Shown one piece after another: positions 1 through 8,882 of a DNA stretch of 44,319 nt. Origin of the DNA: Deltaproteobacteria bacterium. Lineage in GTDB: Bacteria > Myxococcota > B64-G9. Position numbers and translations under genes: made by a program. The stretch covers positions 1 through 44,319 of the forward strand of contig JAUXGL010000010.1 in the NCBI GenBank assembly GCA_030622135.1. Reading direction: 5' to 3'. Positions within the stretch are counted from its first letter, which is position 1; each line of letters begins with the position of its first letter. A model generated the notes under the pieces. It was not told the origin of the DNA. It did no database searches and saw only the letters and a list, made by a program, of their open reading frames with translations.

Positions 1-35
1 CGGGGACCGAGAAACCCGGGGACCGAGGGAAAGAA

Positions 36-65
36 ATGGGGTCGGGTCTGGTCACTTGACACTTG
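36..65. repeat. Left arm of imperfect inverted repeat flanking the RAYT fragment
   Basis: ATGGGGTCGGGTCTGGTCACTTGACACTTG; its reverse complement matches 355-384 at 28/30 positions. Confidence 0.85.
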
Positions 66-91
66 GTGTGGATTGAGCGTATTTTCCGAAT

Positions 92-409
92 ATGCCCCGT
101 GCGAAAAGAGAGGATTGTCCTGGCGCCTGGCACCACGTGATGAATCGCGGAGTTCGCCGCCAGAAGATTTTTTTCGAAGACAAGCATTGCTTGAAGTTTA
201 TGGATATCCTGGGCGAGGCGGTCGAACGCTTCGGTATCGAGATTCACGCCTATTCGTTGATGCCCAACCACTACCATCTCCTCATTCGCACCATGCGGAA
301 CAGGGAGAACAGTCCTCCAGTGAAAGATTGGATCGAACGATTGCACGCAGAGGACAAGTGGCAAGTAACCAGACCCGACCCCATTCAGTTGACTCTGAAC
401 CCGATATGA
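92..409 (+). pseudogene. Truncated REP-associated tyrosine transposase (RAYT / IS200-like Y1 family)
   Basis: N-terminal RAYT hallmarks MPRAKREDCPGAWHHVMNRGVRRQKIFF and HAYSLMPNHYHLLI (HUH-type HxH). The ORF is only 105 aa and its C-terminus is translated from the right inverted repeat. Confidence 0.75.
355..384. repeat. Right arm of imperfect inverted repeat flanking the RAYT fragment
   Basis: CAAGTGGCAAGTAACCAGACCCGACCCCAT pairs with 36-65 (28/30). Confidence 0.85.
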
Positions 410-464
410 TCTAATATGGTCTATATTTGGACTGTGTTTGGACTTCTTACTGGAAGGTGACCAT

Positions 465-758
465 ATGAAACCGTTGAACGTCTCGGAGGACATCATTCCC
501 CTAGGTCAGTTCAAGGCTCGCGCTGCGCGCATCATCAAGGACCTTGCCAAGCGGGGTAACCCGCTGGTGATCACGCAAAACGGGCGGCCTGCCTGTGTCG
601 TGATGTCTCCCGCCGAGTTCGACCACATGAGGGAGCGGCAGGCTTTCCTGATAGCCGTAGCCCAAGGGCTGGCCGATGTGGAGGCCGGACGGGTCATCAG
701 CGACGAGGAACTGCGCAAGCAACTCGACGCCGAATTTGGGCCGCTGGAGACGGAATGA
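465..758 (+). CDS. Type II antitoxin, Phd/YefM family
   Basis: Phd/YefM-like IIPLGQFKARAARIIKDLAKRGNPLVITQNGRPACVVMSPAEFDHM; immediately upstream of and overlapping a ParE/RelE-like ORF. Confidence 0.85.
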   Translation: MKPLNVSEDIIPLGQFKARAARIIKDLAKRGNPLVITQNGRPACVVMSPAEFDHMRERQAFLIAVAQGLADVEAGRVISDEELRKQLDAEFGPLETE

Positions 759-1066
759 AGCTGCGCTGGTCGCGGTTGGCACAGCAGGACCTGCTTGATA
801 TCGGTCGCTACATTGCCAAGGACAACCGTGGTGCGGCACGAAGATGGGTCGAGCGTCTGCGACAAAGGGCGCGCCAAGCCGCGGAGCATCCGAACGCCGG
901 CCGTGTCGTGCCGGAGTACTCGCGGCGCGAGCTGCGAGAGGTCCTACTACGAAGCTACCGAATCGTATACCGCATACGCAACAACGATGCCATTGAGGTT
1001 CTCACCGTGTTCGAAGGCCACCGGTTCTTCCCCGAGGACGCAATCCCCGACAGCGACGACGAGTGA
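755..1066 (+). CDS. Type II toxin, RelE/ParE family
   Basis: ParE-like LRWSRLAQQDLLDIGRYIAKDN...REVLLRSYRIVYRIRNNDAIEVLTVFEGHR; ATGA overlap with the antitoxin. Confidence 0.85.
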   Translation: MKLRWSRLAQQDLLDIGRYIAKDNRGAARRWVERLRQRARQAAEHPNAGRVVPEYSRRELREVLLRSYRIVYRIRNNDAIEVLTVFEGHRFFPEDAIPDSDDE

Positions 1067-1160
1067 TCTCATAGCCCACCTCCCGGCTTCCCTGGACCCA
1101 AGATCATGAAATTATCAGTTAATCACCGATTCTCACGTTAACTCCCAGAAGGAAACGGCC

Positions 1161-1319
1161 GTGAAAGACTTGTCCCCCAAGAAGATCTTTCAAGAAGTCG
1201 CCGAGGCGGTACCGCGCCGGTACCACAATAATATTGTCATCGTCGGCAGCCTGGCTGCTGCCTACCATTTTCTCCACCACGATGAGGGTCAGGCAGTCAG
1301 GACCAAGGACATCGACTGA
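1161..1319 (+). pseudogene. Truncated nucleotidyltransferase-like fragment
   Basis: GTG-initiated 52-aa ORF MKDLSPKKIFQEVAEAVPRRYHNNIVIVGSLAAAYHFLHHDEGQAVRTKDID*; resembles the N-terminus (VGSLAAAYH...RTKDID) of nucleotidyltransferase-fold proteins and stops after the KDID motif. Confidence 0.45.
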
Positions 1320-1361
1320 AACGCCTGGTGGTGAACATGATGCTGTTGCGGCGGAGCCGGG

Positions 1362-2294
1362 CTAGGAGAATAGGCAGGCGCATTCTCGGCATTGCGGCAG
1401 GTGGTTGCCGCCTTCGAAGAGCCGGCAAAATTCCCGGTAGGGTTGGTTGCCTGTGATCTCCTCGATGGATTGACGCCGCAGGTTGCCGAAGACGTAGTCG
1501 TTGTCAAAGCTGAGGAATGGGCAAGTCGAAACGTCGAAATCGGCGGAGATGTAGAAGCCCTTCCCGGGCAGGTGACATCCCGAGGTTCCGATAACCCGTG
1601 AGTCCGAGCGCATGACGTTAATTCCCAATTGTTTGGCCGTATTCAAAAGCTCTTGCCAAGGCAAGCCCTCGTAATCCTGCCAGTCAATATACTCACGCCT
1701 GAGAACCGGTCCTTTTGTGAGTGCCATCTTCATGATCTTGATAAAGGCGACATCGGAGATGCCGTTGGCATGCAGGAACTCAAAAAGCTCCCGCAGGTGG
1801 GGGGCGCTGCTCTGGGTAACCACGGCATTGATGACGATCTTCGACCGGCTGTTCCTCCGGCCGATCTCCTCCTGCAAATGCAGGACGTTCTGCATGACCC
1901 GTCCAAGCGCATCACTGTCGCGGATGGCCGCGTATACCTCCGGAAGCGGGGAGTCGAGCGAGACGATGATCTGGTCGACACCCATGTCGAGCAAACTCGC
2001 CGAGCGATCGGCATCCAGCAGCAAACCGTTGGTGGCCAGGGAAACCTGGCAATGCCGGTCTTTCTCGAACCTGACCATCTCCATGACGTCCGGATTGAGC
2101 AGAGTCTCCGAAAAGCCGCTGAAAATTACTACGTAAGGAGGTGTGAAGGAACGCTCGAAGACCTCCCGGTACTCCCCGAAGGTGACGTTTTGGGCAGGGC
2201 GTTCCCGGGAAACGGCCACGTAGGGACAGATCGGGCAAAGGAGGTTGCATCGGGTGTTCGGTTCGAACTGGATCATATCAAACTGGACGGCCAC
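1362..2294 (-). CDS. Radical SAM protein with SPASM-like C-terminal cysteines
   Basis: rSAM motif CNLLCPIC; FSGFSETLLNPD; C-terminal CPFLSF... and CRECACLF. Confidence 0.9.
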   Translation of the reverse strand: MAVQFDMIQFEPNTRCNLLCPICPYVAVSRERPAQNVTFGEYREVFERSFTPPYVVIFSGFSETLLNPDVMEMVRFEKDRHCQVSLATNGLLLDADRSASLLDMGVDQIIVSLDSPLPEVYAAIRDSDALGRVMQNVLHLQEEIGRRNSRSKIVINAVVTQSSAPHLRELFEFLHANGISDVAFIKIMKMALTKGPVLRREYIDWQDYEGLPWQELLNTAKQLGINVMRSDSRVIGTSGCHLPGKGFYISADFDVSTCPFLSFDNDYVFGNLRRQSIEEITGNQPYREFCRLFEGGNHLPQCRECACLFS

Positions 2295-2355
2295 GGTTTG
2301 CCAAGCCTAGCACCACACCTATCCACGTGCAACAAGCCTAAAAATCATATAAAAT
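2295..2355. promoter_or_regulatory. Probable bidirectional promoter between divergent rSAM genes
   Basis: About 60 bp between diverging start codons; locally AT-rich with TATAAAA at about 2348-2354. Confidence 0.35.
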
Positions 2356-3711
2356 GTGCTTCGCATGACGGCCGGCCGGCGAAAGATCCTTTCGGTGGTG
2401 CCAAAGCGGCACCGGTGGCTGCGCGCCCTGACGGACGCGCTGGCGCAATCCGAAGTCCCCTGGCAAAACGCCGTTCTCGCCGACCGGATGCTCAGGATCC
2501 GCGTGGGCGACGCACCTTTCAACTTGGTTGTCCGCCCCATCGAGACGGGTATGCCGGGGTGGAAGAATACTTCCCTCTATGTCATTGGCTATGACGGCGC
2601 CGGCGAACCGAACCCCGACCAGAAACGATGGCTCGATCTTCTTCACGAGGTGCTGAGATCCATGGAGTTGGATCTCCCCCCCGGGCTCGAGGGATTTGCC
2701 TCCATCGGCATCCGCGCGGGTGCCCCCGGGGAGATCCTGCAGGGGCTGTTCCCGTTCATCACCATCGAGCACTCCCGGGTTTCTGGAAACCTCCCCTACT
2801 CCGGTTACGGCGAGATCGTGGAGGTGCTGATACGGGTCACCTCCCGGTGTAACCAGGCCTGCCCGTTCTGCTCGGCTCCCCACCATGACGAACCCGACTC
2901 GGAAATCCTTCTAGCCTGCCAAAGAGCGATCGATGACCTGCTTCCCGGCGCGATGGTGTCCCTGACCGGAGGAGAGCCCACCCTGCGACCCGCGTTCTTG
3001 CAGGAAATGGAGGCGGCCCTGCACCTGGACTTCCGCCACATCCAGATCCAGACCAATGCCCTGCGGTTCGCCGACAAGCTCGATCCCGGCGTTATTCCCA
3101 AAAACGAGCGGCTCTCGTTCTTCGTCTCGCTGCACGCGCTCGATCCGGAGGTCTACGACCGCTGCACGAACACCAGCGGGCAGCTATCGCGGGCCCTGAG
3201 CGGAACCCAGCGGATCCTGGACGCCGGCCACCAGGTCATCATAAACACGGTGATCTGCCGCGAAAACATTGCTCACTTGAAAGAAATGGTGCGGGGTTTC
3301 GCCGGCGCTTTCTCCGGTGACAATCGGCCGGTGTTGCACTTCTCCGTGCTCATCTGTCCGGAATACAACCGAGAAGCGGCGCAGCACCTGGTCCGCTACT
3401 CGGAGGTGACAGAAGCGTTGGCCCGGGCGGTCGGATCGGCGCGAGAGATCGGAATGGAACTTCAACCGTTGCTCTCCTCCACGCACGCTTCGTTGCCGGC
3501 CTGCCTGCTGGACGAGCAGAGCCGTAAATCCGGGAGGCACATCTACCAAATCGAGCCTCACGAGACCGGCTACGAGGACTTCACCAAGCCCTACGTGAAG
3601 GCACAGGCCTGCCGCGATTGCCGGGAGACAAAGCACTGCCTGGGAGTACCGCGGCCCTACGCCGAGCGCTTCGGCCTCGACGAGCTTGCACCCATTTCCG
3701 CGGAAGAGTAA
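2356..3711 (+). CDS. Radical SAM protein
   Basis: CNQACPFC, SLTGGEPTLRP (GGE-type), C-terminal CRDCRETKHCLGVPRPYAERFGLDEL. Start may be GTG 2356 or ATG 2365. Confidence 0.92.
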   Translation: MLRMTAGRRKILSVVPKRHRWLRALTDALAQSEVPWQNAVLADRMLRIRVGDAPFNLVVRPIETGMPGWKNTSLYVIGYDGAGEPNPDQKRWLDLLHEVLRSMELDLPPGLEGFASIGIRAGAPGEILQGLFPFITIEHSRVSGNLPYSGYGEIVEVLIRVTSRCNQACPFCSAPHHDEPDSEILLACQRAIDDLLPGAMVSLTGGEPTLRPAFLQEMEAALHLDFRHIQIQTNALRFADKLDPGVIPKNERLSFFVSLHALDPEVYDRCTNTSGQLSRALSGTQRILDAGHQVIINTVICRENIAHLKEMVRGFAGAFSGDNRPVLHFSVLICPEYNREAAQHLVRYSEVTEALARAVGSAREIGMELQPLLSSTHASLPACLLDEQSRKSGRHIYQIEPHETGYEDFTKPYVKAQACRDCRETKHCLGVPRPYAERFGLDELAPISAEE

Positions 3712-3725
3712 CCTCGGGTGTTACC

Positions 3726-4550
3726 ATGACGAAACCGCTCAAGATTGCTGTCTACGGTAAGGGGGGCATCGGCAAGTCGGTCGTCGCGACGAACCTGTCG
3801 GTCATATACGCCCGGCAGGAGAAATCCGTACTCCACATCGGATGCGATCCCAAGCACGATTCGGCCGTACGCCTGATGAAACCGGGCAGCCGGATCAAGA
3901 CCGTCCTGGAGGTTCTGGGAGAAGACCCGGTGGCCGCCTCCACCCAGCAGGTGATCCACACCGGGCGCCTGGGGATCCACTGCTGCGAGTCGGGAGGCCC
4001 ACGGCCCGGCCTGGGATGCGGCGGCCGGGGGGTGGCGCGCACCCTGGAGTTTCTGGAAGAAATGGAAATCATCGAGAGGGGCGACTACCAGGTCCTGGTC
4101 TTCGACGTCCTGGGCGACGTGGTCTGCGGAGGCTTCGCCGCACCCCTGCGCCAGGGCTTCGCCGACAAGGTCGTCATCGTGACCTCGGAAGAACCCATGG
4201 CCATGTACGCGGCCAACAACATCTCGCGGGCCATCGGCGTGTACGAAAAAAACGGCGTGGTGCTGGCCGGGCTGGTCGTCAACCTCAGGGGAACCGACGC
4301 GAGCGGCAAGATGATGGAGGAGTTCGCCCAAAAGCTGTCCACCCGCGTGCTGGCCACCATTCCCCGGGATCCTGGGATCCTCGCAGGAGAGCGCAAACGG
4401 CTAACCGTGGTGGAACATGCCCCCGACACACCCAGCAGCAAGGCTTTGGTACAACTGGCCCAAGAGATCGCCGGTATCGATGCGAAAGCGGTGCCTCGGC
4501 CCACTCCCATGGAAGACGAAGAATTCTACCGGTTCCAGGAAAAGTGGTGA
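3726..4550 (+). CDS. Nitrogenase iron protein-like (NifH/BchL/CfbC superfamily) ATPase
   Basis: P-loop YGKGGIGKS, CDPKHDS, ESGGPRPGLGCGGRGV, DVLGDVVCGGFAAPLR, SEEPMAMYAANNI; both 4Fe-4S cysteine motifs present. Confidence 0.95.
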   Translation: MTKPLKIAVYGKGGIGKSVVATNLSVIYARQEKSVLHIGCDPKHDSAVRLMKPGSRIKTVLEVLGEDPVAASTQQVIHTGRLGIHCCESGGPRPGLGCGGRGVARTLEFLEEMEIIERGDYQVLVFDVLGDVVCGGFAAPLRQGFADKVVIVTSEEPMAMYAANNISRAIGVYEKNGVVLAGLVVNLRGTDASGKMMEEFAQKLSTRVLATIPRDPGILAGERKRLTVVEHAPDTPSSKALVQLAQEIAGIDAKAVPRPTPMEDEEFYRFQEKW

Positions 4551-6406
4551 ACGGCGGCAACAGTCCCCAGAGCGGGCCAAGCGACGGCCGGCTTATGAGC
4601 CTGCAGGGGCGTTCGGTGCCCGCCGGGGCGATCAGCCGCTCGTTCCTTTCCCGCCTGCTGGGTATTTCGGAGCTGAACGGAAAATACCGGATCCGGGCGG
4701 TCGCGTGGGTGGATCACGCCGTGGAGGCCAGCGTGCCCCTGGGCCAGGAAGAAGTGGTCTTCCGCATAGAGCGCCGCACCGAGGGCGCCTCCGGCCTGGT
4801 CGTGTGCCCGCACCTGATCCTGTACTACCGGGGAAAGGACATCCCCGCCGAGTTGGCCGAGGCCGTCGAGAGGCACGCGCCCGTGCACCTTGCCAATCAC
4901 ACCATCGAGTCGTTGGCCGAGTCGATCTCAAGCGATCCCGAGCTGGGCGATCCGTCCCTGCCCATGCCGCCGGGCACAAACGAGCGGGAACGGCCACAAT
5001 CGCTTTTAGACACCTGGGGCGTGCAGGATGCCTACGCGGATTTCTTCGCCGCCGGGGAGCTGGCCCGCGCCCAGCTCGATTCTCTGGATCCGGGAGCGCT
5101 TTTCACCTTCATCCAGCACAGCGACTGCGAGTGCCTACACGTCAACCCGCATACGGGCGGATCGGTAGTCTGGCTGGTCAACTACCCGTGGGACAACCGG
5201 ATTCGCCACGGGACCGCGCTGGGTGAGCAGTTGGATCCGACCACCGCGGCCGTGGAGGGAATGCTCACCACCGACCTGGATGAAAACGACGTGATCATGG
5301 GCAACCCGGAGAAACTCGAACGGATCCTGAAACGCGCGGAGCAGGTCTACCTAAAGACCGGCAAGACCCTCTTCTTCAGCAACACCTGCACTCCGGTGGT
5401 TACCGGTGAGGACGTGGAATCCGTGGTGAATCGCTTCAAAAAGAGCGCGGGCTGTCCGCTCCTGTACCTCACCGTCACCCCCCGCTCGATGGTCAACGTC
5501 TTCCAAGACGTCCTGGTGACCCACCGCCTCGATGCGGAGCAGGCTCACCATGCGCCCCGTGAGCGCCGGGTGAACCTGATCGGCTTCCGGTCGGATCCCG
5601 AAACGGAAGAACTGGGCGAGCTGCTCGATCTAATTGGCGTCTCGGTGAACTGCATCCTGCTGCCGGACCTGACCTTCGAGCTGGTCGACCGGCTGCCGGA
5701 GGCCGCCCTCAACGTCTTCCTCCCGAACCAGCTCTGGCAGCACCTCTACGACCAGCTGCAGTTCGACTCGAGGATCCCGTTCATCAATCCCCCGGCGCCT
5801 TTCGGACTGGAGGGAACCGTCCGCTGGCTCCTGGAGGTGGCCGCCTTCTTCGACCCGCCAGACGACGCCGAAAATGTGCTGCGCGAAAGGGTTTTGGAAA
5901 TCCGGGAGAAGTCCGGCTCCCTCCGCCAAGAAGCCGGCCGGTTCCGGCTGGGATTCGTCATCCGCAGCGAAGAGGCCCACTTGCTGACCAACCCGGCGAC
6001 CACGTGGGGCGTGCCGCTGATCGAGATGCTGGAGGAGCTGGGGTTCGGCCTGGAGATCTACATCAAGGTCGCGGACCAGGAGTCGGCCCGGAGATCCTCG
6101 CGCCGGGTATACGACTGCTTCGGACAACCCGACCGGCACGTCATCCAGGCCTTCGATTGCATGACTCGCATGAGCCGGAGGATCGCGGAAAGCCAAGCGG
6201 CCGCCTTCTTCAGCTCGCATTTCTACGACTGGCGGCTGACGTCGGCCGGGAAGAACATCCTTTCCCTGCAACACTTCGAAATGGGATTGCGAGGCGCTAC
6301 GCGAACCGCCAGGCGGCTGCTGGGGATCTGCCGGACTCCGTTCTACCGCCGCTACCACCGCTTTCTCGGCCGAACTCCGGAAGGGCTGAGAAAGAAACCC
6401 GGGTAA
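4547..6406 (+). CDS. Nitrogenase component 1-like protein (NifD-type) with N-terminal extension
   Basis: TTDLDENDVIMGNPEKLERIL...VYLKTGKTLFFSNTCTPVVTGEDVESVVNRF matches the NifD/K signature region; follows the NifH-like gene with a GTGA start/stop overlap. An ATG at 4595 is an alternative start. Confidence 0.82.
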   Translation: MNGGNSPQSGPSDGRLMSLQGRSVPAGAISRSFLSRLLGISELNGKYRIRAVAWVDHAVEASVPLGQEEVVFRIERRTEGASGLVVCPHLILYYRGKDIPAELAEAVERHAPVHLANHTIESLAESISSDPELGDPSLPMPPGTNERERPQSLLDTWGVQDAYADFFAAGELARAQLDSLDPGALFTFIQHSDCECLHVNPHTGGSVVWLVNYPWDNRIRHGTALGEQLDPTTAAVEGMLTTDLDENDVIMGNPEKLERILKRAEQVYLKTGKTLFFSNTCTPVVTGEDVESVVNRFKKSAGCPLLYLTVTPRSMVNVFQDVLVTHRLDAEQAHHAPRERRVNLIGFRSDPETEELGELLDLIGVSVNCILLPDLTFELVDRLPEAALNVFLPNQLWQHLYDQLQFDSRIPFINPPAPFGLEGTVRWLLEVAAFFDPPDDAENVLRERVLEIREKSGSLRQEAGRFRLGFVIRSEEAHLLTNPATTWGVPLIEMLEELGFGLEIYIKVADQESARRSSRRVYDCFGQPDRHVIQAFDCMTRMSRRIAESQAAAFFSSHFYDWRLTSAGKNILSLQHFEMGLRGATRTARRLLGICRTPFYRRYHRFLGRTPEGLRKKPG

Positions 6407-6414
6407 GCAATCCC

Positions 6415-7797
6415 ATGAACCGAATGAATCAAAATAACCGGCGGCGTATCGAGCGACTCCTCGCCGGGCTCGAGCAAGAAGCCGGTGAAGAAGACTTCTC
6501 CATGCGGGCCACCTACACCTACCTGCTGGGGGTCTACCTGGGAGTCAACGCGATCCAGGACGCCTTCCTGCTGGTGGAGGGGCCGGACTGCACCTACATG
6601 AAGGCGCAGTATATCCAGGGAAACCACGACTGGCTGTCCACGCTGACCTCCGTATCGGGATTCCACCGCATTGCCAACACGGCACTGCACCCGTCGAAGC
6701 TGACCGAATCCCGGGAGGCCCCGCTGCGGGAGATGATGCAACGGATGACCGCGCAGCCCGCGGTGGGATCGCTACTGTTGACCTCGATGCCCATGGCTTC
6801 GGTGACCGGCGTGGACTACGATCGGCTCTGCCGGGACGTGTCCGAATCCAGCGGCCGGGAGGTCGCGCACGTGCCGGGGCGATCCCTCTCGGGCGACTGG
6901 CTCGACGGGTACGCCCAGATGTTGAAATCCGTGGCCCAGAACCTCGACCTCCCCAAAGGCCGGCCCAGCTTAAAAAAGGTGGCCGTGGTGGGGTACCTGT
7001 ACGATCGCAACGAGGAGGATCACTCCGCCAACGTCCGCATCCTCTCCGAGATGTGCGCACCCCTCGGCCTTGAGCTGGTTTCCGTGTGGCTTTCCGGACA
7101 ACCCTGGGCCGATCTGAAGAAAATCAAGGACGCCGGCACCATCCTGTCCCTTCCCTATGGCCGCGCCGCCGCCCGCCTGATCGCCGGGCGCACCGGCGCC
7201 GAGATCATCGAGCTTCCCCTCCCCTTCGGCCTGACGGCCAGCGAGCGCTGGATGAAAACGCTGGGCCAGCGCTTCGGCGCGACCCGATCGGCCCAAGAAT
7301 ACATGGACCGGCAGATGACCCGCATCGCGCCCCGCCTGGAGTGGCTGATTCCCTTTAGCTTTCAGAACATCTCAGCCGGCTACGTGGGCGACCCCCACCT
7401 CCTACCGGGGCTGCGGGACATCATCGAGATTTTGGGCGGGCGCCTGCGCTTTGCCCTGATCACCAACCGGCCCGCCAGCGCCAAGGAGATGCTGCCGCAA
7501 GCCGAGGGAGTCGAGCTGCTGGTCTATCCCCGCCACCGTGAGTTCATCCGCTTCCTGCTTTCGAACGCCCTGCGGCACGACGTCGGATTGCTGGTCACCA
7601 ACAACTACGGCGCCCCCTTCCCGCTCCCAGATGCCGCCATCGTGGAGTTTGGATTTCCTTCGATCTTCAGTCACGCACTGTTCGAGCGCCCCTTCATCGG
7701 CTACCCGGGCTTTCTGGCCTTCGTGGACACCCTGGCCAACGCCCTGCGCCAAAAAGAACTGGCCCGGGCGCGCTCGTTGCTGCTCGAGTCTTCCTAG
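6415..7797 (+). CDS. Nitrogenase component 1-like protein (NifK/NifD-type, second subunit)
   Basis: EGPDCTYMKAQ near the N-terminus, central Rossmann-like VAVVGYLYDRNEEDHSANVRILSEMCAPLGLE, C-terminal EFGFPSIFSHALFERPFIGYPGFLAFVDTLANAL typical of NifD/K C-termini. Confidence 0.8.
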   Translation: MNRMNQNNRRRIERLLAGLEQEAGEEDFSMRATYTYLLGVYLGVNAIQDAFLLVEGPDCTYMKAQYIQGNHDWLSTLTSVSGFHRIANTALHPSKLTESREAPLREMMQRMTAQPAVGSLLLTSMPMASVTGVDYDRLCRDVSESSGREVAHVPGRSLSGDWLDGYAQMLKSVAQNLDLPKGRPSLKKVAVVGYLYDRNEEDHSANVRILSEMCAPLGLELVSVWLSGQPWADLKKIKDAGTILSLPYGRAAARLIAGRTGAEIIELPLPFGLTASERWMKTLGQRFGATRSAQEYMDRQMTRIAPRLEWLIPFSFQNISAGYVGDPHLLPGLRDIIEILGGRLRFALITNRPASAKEMLPQAEGVELLVYPRHREFIRFLLSNALRHDVGLLVTNNYGAPFPLPDAAIVEFGFPSIFSHALFERPFIGYPGFLAFVDTLANALRQKELARARSLLLESS

Positions 7798-7807
7798 CGA
7801 GAATTGC

Positions 7808-8875
7808 ATGGCCCAGACCGGACAACCCCGCGTCGATCTCGTCCGCGCGCTGGAGCCGTTTCACTCCCTGCGCTTCGATTCCGCCTGCAACTTGAAGTGC
7901 TTCTACTGCTACGAGAAGCACCGGGAGCCGGATCTCGACCGGGTTCGCCGGGACATCGAAGCAAGCCTGCGCTTCGCCCGGCGGGTCGGATACCGGATGG
8001 TGGTCTTCGAATCCGGCGAGCTGCTCATGCTCCCGTTCTGGAAGGAGGCAGTGGAGCTGACCCGGGACCTGGGATTCGGAGACATCATCCTGGTCACCAA
8101 CTTGACCCTGCTGGACGCAGACCGGATCCGAACCCTGGCGGACAGCGGTCTGACCGCCGTGGTCGGGACGATCTTCGCGCTCGACGACGCCGAAGCTCTG
8201 TCGGTCTCGGGCCGCCTAAGTGTCTTCAAGAAACAGCTCGCGGCCATCCGCCACCTGGCTCGCCACCCCGAAATCGACTTCTATGCCCATATCATGCTCA
8301 CCCGCCAGATGGCCGAAAACCTCTGGACGCGAATCCTGAAACTGCGGGATCTGCTGCAGGGCCGGCTCAAGACGATCATGTTCTCCGCCATCGAGCCGGT
8401 GTCGGAAAAAGTGCTGCACCATCGCAGCTACACCAGCGCCCTGGAGCTGGATTGGGAGTCCAGCCTGGACCGGGCGGACCGGCAAGGCCTGTTCGCCACG
8501 GTCCAAAATATCCCCGCCTGCCTGCTCGGATCCTACGCGCATCGCTGTTTCCCCATCCGCAAGCGGGTCGGCCGGGCCGTTTGGGGTTGGCCGGACGAGC
8601 CGGAGCTGGCCTACCGGATCAACCGGGAGGAGTCCCTGTACGGCCGGCTGGAACCCGCCGGAGAATGCTTAGGCTGTCCGCTGCTCTCGGTTTGCCAGCG
8701 TTTCTTCGAGTATCCGCAAAAGAAAAAAATCAAGAGTATCGATGACGTCGGCGTCGTCCGAAACCTGTTCGCCGAGGAGAAAATCGAAGCGGATCCCCGG
8801 CGCACCGCAGAAACCCTGAGGCGCATCGAGGCATCCAGAGATCCGCGGTGCTTGTACCCGGGGATCGACGGGTAA
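7808..8875 (+). CDS. Radical SAM protein
   Basis: CNLKCFYCYEKH; C-terminal CLGCPLLSVCQRF. Confidence 0.9.
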   Translation: MAQTGQPRVDLVRALEPFHSLRFDSACNLKCFYCYEKHREPDLDRVRRDIEASLRFARRVGYRMVVFESGELLMLPFWKEAVELTRDLGFGDIILVTNLTLLDADRIRTLADSGLTAVVGTIFALDDAEALSVSGRLSVFKKQLAAIRHLARHPEIDFYAHIMLTRQMAENLWTRILKLRDLLQGRLKTIMFSAIEPVSEKVLHHRSYTSALELDWESSLDRADRQGLFATVQNIPACLLGSYAHRCFPIRKRVGRAVWGWPDEPELAYRINREESLYGRLEPAGECLGCPLLSVCQRFFEYPQKKKIKSIDDVGVVRNLFAEEKIEADPRRTAETLRRIEASRDPRCLYPGIDG

Positions 8876-8882
8876 TCCGAAC

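Noticed and set aside
1317-1319. TGA after KDID as a possible selenocysteine codon (Cys is common at this position in relatives)
   Set aside because: Downstream codons (NAWW*) do not continue the family sequence, and no SECIS-like structure was evident; truncation is simpler.
3842-4546. Upstream extension of the NifD-like ORF (3842-4546)
   Set aside because: Overlaps the NifH-like gene out of frame and reads as Arg/Gly/Pro-rich nonsense; GTG 4547 or ATG 4595 is a better start.
3726-7797. Genuine nitrogen-fixation (nifHDK) locus
   Set aside because: The component-1 proteins lack several P-cluster cysteine positions and no nifB/E/N genes are present; better described as nitrogenase-like.
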